Assembly (NCBI GenBank): GCA_002344005.1
Contig: DDTD01000063.1
Span: 4,394-34,797 of the forward strand
Reading direction: 5' to 3'
DNA length: 30,404 nt
DNA from: Ignavibacteria bacterium UBA2373
Lineage (GTDB): Bacteria > Bacteroidota > Ignavibacteria > Kapaibacteriales > UBA961
Shown in pieces: positions 25,606 to 30,404 of this stretch. A program made the position numbers and the translations under genes. Position 1 is the first letter of the stretch, and every line of letters starts with the position of its first letter. The notes beneath the pieces were generated by a model. That model was not told where the DNA came from. It did not search any database and saw only the letters and a list, made by a program, of their open reading frames with translations.

Positions 25606-28131
25606 ATGGAAGGTAATTTTTCAAACAGAGTTCAAGATGTGATACGTTTAAGCCGTGAAGAAGCTTTACGACTTGGGCATGATTATATCGGCACTGAACA
25701 TCTGCTTCTCGGAGTCATTCGCGAAGGCGACAGCATGGCTATGAAGATTCTTCGCAATCTTAGCGCAGATATTCATAAACTTCGCAAAACCATAGAAGAT
25801 TCTATCAGATCATCGAGCGGAACACTTACCATAGGCAATATTCCCTTGACAAAACAAGCTGAGAAAGTCTTAAAAATCACATATCTTGAAGCAAAACTTT
25901 ATAAATCGCCCGTCATTGGTACGGAGCATTTGCTCTTATCCCTTTTGCGTGATGAGGATAATATCGCAGCGCAAATTCTTTCGCAATTCTCTATTACTTA
26001 TGATATTGTACGACGAGAATTAGATAATATCATTAATGGTAAGCCAACAACACCTGCTAAACAACCAACAAAGCAAGTGGGTGCGGCAACGACACGTAAA
26101 GAATCCGATAGAGTAAAAACTCCGGTGCTCGATAATTTTGGCAGAGATTTAACAAAGCTCGCAATTGAGGGAAAATTAGATCCTGTTATTGGGCGTGAAA
26201 AAGAAATCGAACGCGTAGCACAGATTCTCTCACGTCGCAAAAAAAACAATCCCGTCCTCATCGGTGAGCCCGGCGTAGGTAAAACTGCTATCGTCGAAGG
26301 ACTTGCTCTCAAAATCATTGAGAAAAAAGTCTCGCGTATTCTCTTCGATAAACGTGTTGTTACTTTGGATTTAGCTTCATTGGTTGCAGGAACAAAATAT
26401 CGCGGTCAATTTGAAGAGCGTATGAAAGCAGTCATGAATGAATTAGAAAAAGCCAAAGACGTTATTCTCTTCATTGATGAGTTACATACTATCGTTGGTG
26501 CAGGCGGTGCTTCCGGTTCGCTTGATGCCTCCAATATGTTCAAACCCGCTTTAGCACGCGGTGAAATTCAATGTATTGGTGCGACAACACTTGATGAATA
26601 TCGTCAGCATATAGAAAAAGACGGTGCGCTCGACAGACGTTTCCAAAAAGTCAATGTTGAACCACCAAGTGCAGATGAAACTATACAAATTCTCATCAAT
26701 GTCAAAGAACGCTATGAAGCACATCATGGCGTCCGTTATACCGATGCAGCCATCACAACATGTGTGCGACTCGCTGAACGCTATATTACTGACAGATACC
26801 TCCCCGATAAAGCACTCGATGTCCTTGATGAAGCAGGGGCGCGGGTACATCTGGCGAATATCTCCGTACCCAAAGAAATTCTTGATCTCGAAGAAGAAAT
26901 CGAAAAAGTACGGCTCGGTAAAAATGATGTCGTCAGGATGCAAAATTTTGAAGAAGCGGCGCGTTTACGTGATTTAGAGAAAAAACTCACAACCGACCTT
27001 GAAACTGCTCAACAAGAATGGGAGAAAAAAGCTGCCGAAATGGTCTATACCGTCTCCGATGAAGATATTTCTGATGTCGTGGCAATGATGACCCGCATTC
27101 CGGTAAACAAAATTGCCGAAGGTGAATCTGCAAAACTTCTCAAAATGGAAGATGAGCTCAAAAAGGTTATTGTTGGACAAGATGCCTCCATCAAACAACT
27201 TACAAGAGCAATTCGTAGAGCAAGAGCCGGACTCAAAGACCCTTCTCGTCCCATTGGTTCTTTTATGTTTTTAGGTCCAACCGGCGTTGGTAAAACAGAA
27301 TTGGCAAAAGCTCTCGCTCGCTATATGTTCGACAGCGAAGACGCGCTCATTCGGGTGGATATGAGTGAATACATGGACAAATTCACCGTGTCACGCCTTG
27401 TCGGTGCGCCTCCGGGATATGTCGGCTATGAAGAAGGCGGACAGCTCACCGAAAAAGTACGTCGCAAACCATATAGCATCATCCTACTCGATGAAATCGA
27501 AAAAGCACATCCCGACATCTTCAATATACTTCTCCAAGTATTCGATGACGGTATGCTCACTGACGGTTTAGGAAGAAAAGTGGATTTCAAAAACACCATC
27601 ATCATCATGACATCTAATGTCGGGGTGCGTGATGTCAAAGCAGGCGGCAAAATCGGTTTCTCCGACGATATTCCTCAAAGTGAATACAATGATATGAAAG
27701 GAACCATCGAAGAATCAATGAAACGACTCTTCAATCCCGAATTTATCAATCGTATTGATGACTATATTGTCTTCCATAAACTGCAAAAAGAACATATTTT
27801 CCAAATCATTGATATTCAATTACGCGGATTAACAAAACGACTGCATAACAATGATATTACCCTTGAATTAACCGACAAAGCAAAAGAATTTATCGGTGAA
27901 AAAGGCTTCGATGAAAAATATGGCGCAAGACCGCTTCGCAGGGCATTGCAAAATCTTGTCGAAGACCCACTCGCTGAGGAAATACTTCGTGCCGGATTTA
28001 GCAATAGCATGAAAGTCATTGCCGATTATTCCGAAGGAAAAGATGAACTCACCTTCGATTATCAAGTCGTTACTTTCGAGGTCACTCCCGATGGTTCTCT
28101 CCATGAAGAACCGCATCATGCAAGCGAATAA
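25606..28131 (+). CDS. clpC: ATP-dependent Clp protease ATP-binding subunit ClpC
   Basis: An 841-residue AAA+ unfoldase that feeds proteins to ClpP. Parts: Clp N-terminal domain with two repeats (GHDYIGTEHLLLGVIRE 24-40; SPVIGTEHLLLSLLRDE 101-117); first AAA with Walker A GEPGVGKT (220-227) and Walker B VILFIDE (286-292); a UVR-type middle segment MQNFEEAARLRDLEKKL (445-461), which separates ClpC from ClpA and ClpB; second AAA with Walker A GPTGVGKT (557-564), Walker B IILLDE (625-630) and sensor 2 GARPLRR (773-779). The IGF tripeptide (683-685) matches the loop that docks into ClpP, so this is a protease partner rather than a pure disaggregase. ATG 25606 gives the standard N-terminus; the in-frame extension to 25435 is rejected. 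No ribosome site is evident. It is single-gene, with a strong terminator after it. Confidence 0.96.
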   Translation: MEGNFSNRVQDVIRLSREEALRLGHDYIGTEHLLLGVIREGDSMAMKILRNLSADIHKLRKTIEDSIRSSSGTLTIGNIPLTKQAEKVLKITYLEAKLYKSPVIGTEHLLLSLLRDEDNIAAQILSQFSITYDIVRRELDNIINGKPTTPAKQPTKQVGAATTRKESDRVKTPVLDNFGRDLTKLAIEGKLDPVIGREKEIERVAQILSRRKKNNPVLIGEPGVGKTAIVEGLALKIIEKKVSRILFDKRVVTLDLASLVAGTKYRGQFEERMKAVMNELEKAKDVILFIDELHTIVGAGGASGSLDASNMFKPALARGEIQCIGATTLDEYRQHIEKDGALDRRFQKVNVEPPSADETIQILINVKERYEAHHGVRYTDAAITTCVRLAERYITDRYLPDKALDVLDEAGARVHLANISVPKEILDLEEEIEKVRLGKNDVVRMQNFEEAARLRDLEKKLTTDLETAQQEWEKKAAEMVYTVSDEDISDVVAMMTRIPVNKIAEGESAKLLKMEDELKKVIVGQDASIKQLTRAIRRARAGLKDPSRPIGSFMFLGPTGVGKTELAKALARYMFDSEDALIRVDMSEYMDKFTVSRLVGAPPGYVGYEEGGQLTEKVRRKPYSIILLDEIEKAHPDIFNILLQVFDDGMLTDGLGRKVDFKNTIIIMTSNVGVRDVKAGGKIGFSDDIPQSEYNDMKGTIEESMKRLFNPEFINRIDDYIVFHKLQKEHIFQIIDIQLRGLTKRLHNNDITLELTDKAKEFIGEKGFDEKYGARPLRRALQNLVEDPLAEEILRAGFSNSMKVIADYSEGKDELTFDYQVVTFEVTPDGSLHEEPHHASE

Positions 28132-28150
28132 TCTTTTAATGCACACACAA

Positions 28151-28185
28151 AATCCTGCTGACAAACATCAGCAGGATTTTTTTTT
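28151..28185 (+). terminator. Rho-independent terminator after clpC
   Basis: Perfect 11-base arms AATCCTGCTGA (28151-28161) and TCAGCAGGATT (28168-28178) with a 6-base loop, followed by a T-run to 28185. It begins 20 bases after the clpC stop. Confidence 0.92.
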
Positions 28186-28232
28186 ACCTTACTACAAAAT
28201 CATCTCTTCAAGAATAATGTGGCGAGGAAGAC

Positions 28233-28805
28233 ATGAAACACACAATCATTCATATCATTATCTTCGTTTCTCCTTTCATACTCTTAGCCCAAGCTCCCTC
28301 TCTCATCCAAGATACCGCCATACGTAATAGACAACATATACGACCCTATGAAATTTTTACAGGGTATGGCAATGGAAGTTTCGGGCACACCATCACTATC
28401 GGCATTCGGCACAAATTCCTTGGTCTCACAACATTATTCACCGACTTTGGTGGGAGAAGTTTTCCCGCTACAGCACAAAATCAAGTGCAAACACCTTTCA
28501 GAAACCTCAATACCTTCAAAAATGCTATTGTAACCTATGGACTTACTTTTGATTTGCATATTCCGCTCCAACAACACATATTTCTCTTCCCATCCTTAGG
28601 AATAGCAAATCGCGTCTATGAATACACCTACGATATTCAATCCGATTGGGTCTATGAAAGGCAACTCCACGATGAAGAAAAAGAACTCTGCTACGGCATA
28701 GGAGCGGCTTACTTCATTCCACTCAATGACATGTCCGATATAGCTCTCTCCGTTTCATACAGAAATATATTCGGTCTGGTCGGCTCCGTGGGATTCGCAT
28801 TTTAA
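28233..28805 (+). CDS. Predicted small outer-membrane beta-barrel protein
   Basis: A 190-residue protein with a signal peptide (about 1-20, MKHTIIHIIIFVSPFILLAQA). Strand-like stretches typical of an 8-strand barrel follow: YEIFTGYGNGSFGHTITIGI, LTTLFTDFGGRSF, FLFPSLGIANRVYEYTYDI, LCYGIGAAYFIP and IALSVSYRNIFGLVGSVGFAF, with a terminal Phe as in many BAM substrates. The family is not recognised. GAGGAAG lies just upstream of the ATG. It is isolated between the clpC terminator and the convergent lipoprotein gene, so it is probably a single-gene unit. No dedicated plus-strand terminator is seen. Confidence 0.7.
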   Translation: MKHTIIHIIIFVSPFILLAQAPSLIQDTAIRNRQHIRPYEIFTGYGNGSFGHTITIGIRHKFLGLTTLFTDFGGRSFPATAQNQVQTPFRNLNTFKNAIVTYGLTFDLHIPLQQHIFLFPSLGIANRVYEYTYDIQSDWVYERQLHDEEKELCYGIGAAYFIPLNDMSDIALSVSYRNIFGLVGSVGFAF

Positions 28806-28839
28806 TACCTTTATACCCCACACATCATCATAGACAAAC

Positions 28840-28874
28840 AAAAAAAAATCCCACTGATACCATATCAGCAGGAT
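28840..28874 (-). terminator. Rho-independent terminator of the META lipoprotein gene
   Basis: On the minus strand the arms ATCCTGCTGATA (28874-28863) and TATCAGTGGGAT (28859-28848) pair over 12 positions, two of them G-U, with a 3-base loop. They run into a nine-T tract (28848-28840). The hairpin begins 27 bases after the stop codon at 28901. Its outer arm is almost the same as that of the clpC terminator. Confidence 0.82.
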
Positions 28875-28900
28875 GTCATCTACCAATCTACAAATTCTAC

Positions 28901-29818
28901 TTACTGTATATAACCCTCAGTCACATACTCACGACCATTATACTTCAATGTAAATTTCACCGCTTCCGGCTTCGTATAATCCGGTAAATGGCTGCGAACA
29001 AGAGACAAATCAACCATCTTTTTACCATACACCATTGCCTGGCACATATCCGGCTGACCATCTGTCATCATATGAATCGTTATGCCATCCTCCGGAGTGC
29101 TCATATCTTGAGGGTCAGCATAAAAACGGAAATGCACAGGTGCGCAGCCGCCCGAATAACTAAATGCAACCACCAAATGCTTATCAACACTCACCGACTC
29201 AACCTGAATATCCCGCGTGCTTGGTGGTATATTCGCCACACCCGGCATCGGAATCAACGGTAAAAACTCCACATCATTATTACCACCGCCATCATTGCCC
29301 CCATCATTACCGCCATCATCCTTTCCAGAACGAACATAACGCAATGTATAACTATTATCATCGCTGCCCTTGCAATAAATCTCCAGCTCCTTCTCATTCA
29401 CCGCATACGAATACGCACTCTGCAAAAGCGACGCATACTTCTTATCAAGACTCTCCGCATCGCATAAGACCTTCGAGCCGCCATAACTCAGCACCGACAA
29501 AGAATTTTCCCACAATTTCACCTCCGAGCGATACTGATTGCAATCTGCACGACCCATCGCAAAACTCGGTTGGAACATAATAGTAAACACTTGACCCGAC
29601 GGAACCACCTCTTCCTCCACCGGCAAATTATCCGTCAACGGATACTGAGCAATAGAACGCAAAGTCCACTCCACGCCATAATACTTCGCCATCGTGATAG
29701 GCTTCGGGTCGCCGCCATTGCCCGGATCCCAAGGATCAATAGGTGTTTCGCGGCATGATTGGAGAACAAAAAGGGCTAAAACCATCAACCCCATAGAAAA
29801 ACGCATACGTGACATCAT
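28901..29818 (-). CDS. META-domain lipoprotein with a second C-terminal domain
   Basis: A 305-residue protein. The lipoprotein signal MMSRMRFSMGLMVLALFV ends in LQSC with Cys22 as the lipid site. Residues about 46-163 form a META/HslJ-like domain: VEWTLRSI (49-56), FTIMFQPS, the signature MGRADCNQY (88-96), LSVLSYGGSKVLCD and LLQSAYSYAV; Cys93 and Cys119 may pair. A Gly/Asn/Asp-rich linker (about 165-182) follows. Then comes a second domain (about 183-305) with SYSGGCAPVHFRF (220-232), a Cys259 partner and VDLSLV, a pattern I have seen in other Bacteroidota lipoproteins but cannot name. The frame is open to 29968, but GGAG eight bases before 29818 and the signal peptide fix the start. It is the only minus-strand protein gene here, convergent with the barrel gene at 28233. 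Confidence 0.82.
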   Translation of the reverse strand: MMSRMRFSMGLMVLALFVLQSCRETPIDPWDPGNGGDPKPITMAKYYGVEWTLRSIAQYPLTDNLPVEEEVVPSGQVFTIMFQPSFAMGRADCNQYRSEVKLWENSLSVLSYGGSKVLCDAESLDKKYASLLQSAYSYAVNEKELEIYCKGSDDNSYTLRYVRSGKDDGGNDGGNDGGGNNDVEFLPLIPMPGVANIPPSTRDIQVESVSVDKHLVVAFSYSGGCAPVHFRFYADPQDMSTPEDGITIHMMTDGQPDMCQAMVYGKKMVDLSLVRSHLPDYTKPEAVKFTLKYNGREYVTEGYIQ

Positions 29819-29826
29819 CGGAATTA

Positions 29827-29830
29827 CTCC
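29827..29830 (-). promoter_or_regulatory. Ribosome binding site fixing the META lipoprotein start
   Basis: GGAG on the minus strand lies eight bases before ATG 29818. It decides against the 50-residue upstream extension of the frame. Confidence 0.65.
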
Positions 29831-29979
29831 ATGTGATATGATACAAAAACCATTGTACCGTAATAACTTCCCATACCATAACTCTGTTTCAGTAGCAATT
29901 ATATTGGGAATGCACTTATCTTGACTGCTGCCCGCAGGACGGGACGGATGTTTTTTCTTAGAACGCAATTTCTATTATC

Positions 29980-30101
29980 ATTCCATCCCTTCGGGATTTA
30001 ACGCCGCTGAATTTCAAAATTCCCCTCCGCCGGAGGGGTGGCGCGAAGCGACGGGGTGGATTCTCATTCCTCGGTGGCAGACGCAGTCTGACGGGGTGGA
30101 T
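29980..30101. repeat. Partial second copy of the composite repeat, right end
   Basis: Inverted relative to the left copy. It contains the ATCCC-TTC-GGGAT hairpin (29985-29997), the CCCCTCC/GGAGGGG hairpin (30022-30038) and the 41-base block 30061-30101, which matches 88-128 and 30258-30298. It shares its last bases with the full copy that follows. Confidence 0.78.
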
Positions 30102-30401
30102 TCCGTATCCAAACCTATAAGGTTTTCAAAACCTTATAGGTTTACGGAACATCGCCCATCGCATCAACCCCATTGCTCTATAAACGTTCAATCCCTTTGG
30201 GATTTATGAGCTATTGAATTTCATCCCATCAGAGGGGTGTCCGAAGGACGGGGTGGGTTCTCATTCCTCGGTGGCAGACGCAGTCTGACGGGGTGGATGA
30301 ATGTATTGATTGAAATTTGCCCCTCTTTTTTTCTCCCCGACGGGGAGAATTTTATTATACCTTCCCCGCGGGGAAGGACAGGATGGGGCTAATCGAAATG
30401 C
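30090..30401. repeat. Composite hairpin-rich dispersed repeat, right full copy
   Basis: Read on the minus strand from 30401 to 30090, it carries the same blocks in the same order as 15-299: the 21-base end block (30381-30401), CCCCG/CGGGG hairpins (around 30331-30349 and 30361-30377), the 41-base block (30258-30298), the ATCCC/GGGAT hairpin (30191-30203) and the palindrome (30111-30143). The window ends three bases past it. Confidence 0.82.
30111..30143. repeat. Perfect 33-bp palindrome, right copy
   Basis: Two fully complementary 16-base arms (30111-30126, 30128-30143) flank a single C. The left-end version (245-277) differs by one arm mismatch and by the strand-inverted centre. As DNA it could extrude a cruciform or bind a dimeric protein. 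The one-base centre means an RNA hairpin would need a few opened pairs. Confidence 0.88.
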
Positions 30402-30404
30402 CTC

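Noticed and set aside
25280..25642. Reading frames upstream of and overlapping the clpC start, including a 57-residue in-frame clpC extension
   Set aside because: No ribosome site, unnatural composition (runs of His, Ser, Gln, Tyr), and ClpC has its standard N-terminus at 25606.
28988..29924. Several plus-strand reading frames opposite the META lipoprotein gene
   Set aside because: His/Arg/Pro-rich antisense shadows with no ribosome sites; the minus-strand gene has signal peptide, META motif and terminator.
29980..30401. Repeats at the right end as a CRISPR array
   Set aside because: Blocks are of mixed size with no regular spacers and no cas genes nearby; they match the left-end composite repeat instead.

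Overview
The window looks like AT-rich chromosomal DNA from a Gram-negative member of the Bacteroidota/Chlorobiota (FCB) group. This is inferred from two predicted type IX secretion (T9SS) C-terminal sorting domains, Bacteroidota-style TPR/coiled-coil/HTH regulators, a META-domain lipoprotein, several predicted outer-membrane beta-barrels, and TAnnTTTG-like promoter elements. An Ignavibacteria/Kapabacteria-type lineage would fit, but nothing here proves it. No rRNA, tRNA, CRISPR array, transposase or phage gene was found. Both ends carry the same GC-rich, hairpin-filled dispersed repeat in inverted orientation, so the window probably stops where an assembly ran into repeats.

Layout. (1) 15-299: left composite repeat. 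(2) 671-8699, plus strand: a close-packed run of PcrA/UvrD helicase, purine nucleoside phosphorylase, an M1 aminopeptidase with a T9SS tail, a DUF1343/NamZ-like muramidase and an acyl-CoA carboxylase beta subunit, closed by a strong terminator at 8719-8752. (3) 8777-9250: DinB-like protein. (4) 9612-12137: large T9SS surface protein with beta-propeller repeats, an Ig domain and ASH-like domains. (5) 12708-17472: two consecutive cassettes, each a small beta-rich protein without signal peptide followed, in contact or overlapping, by a TPR/coiled-coil/LuxR-type HTH regulator. (6) 17671-23912: an envelope operon of an outer-membrane barrel, a large lipoprotein and a PD40/OmpA-like/SPOR-like protein, followed by a second barrel (24223-25074). 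(7) 25606-28131: ClpC with its own terminator. (8) 28233-28805: small barrel. (9) 28901-29818, minus strand: META lipoprotein. (10) 29980-30401: right-hand repeats.

How the genes fit together. The first block is housekeeping: DNA repair, purine salvage, peptide and cell-wall turnover, propionyl-CoA metabolism. The middle and right are about the cell surface. The least explained part is the pair of small-protein/regulator cassettes directly upstream of the envelope operon. The paralogous regulators share their coiled-coil and HTH ends but have diverged sensor halves and different small partners, which suggests two related signal-response modules. A possible small RNA on the minus strand (about 25091-25203) lies between the second barrel gene and clpC.
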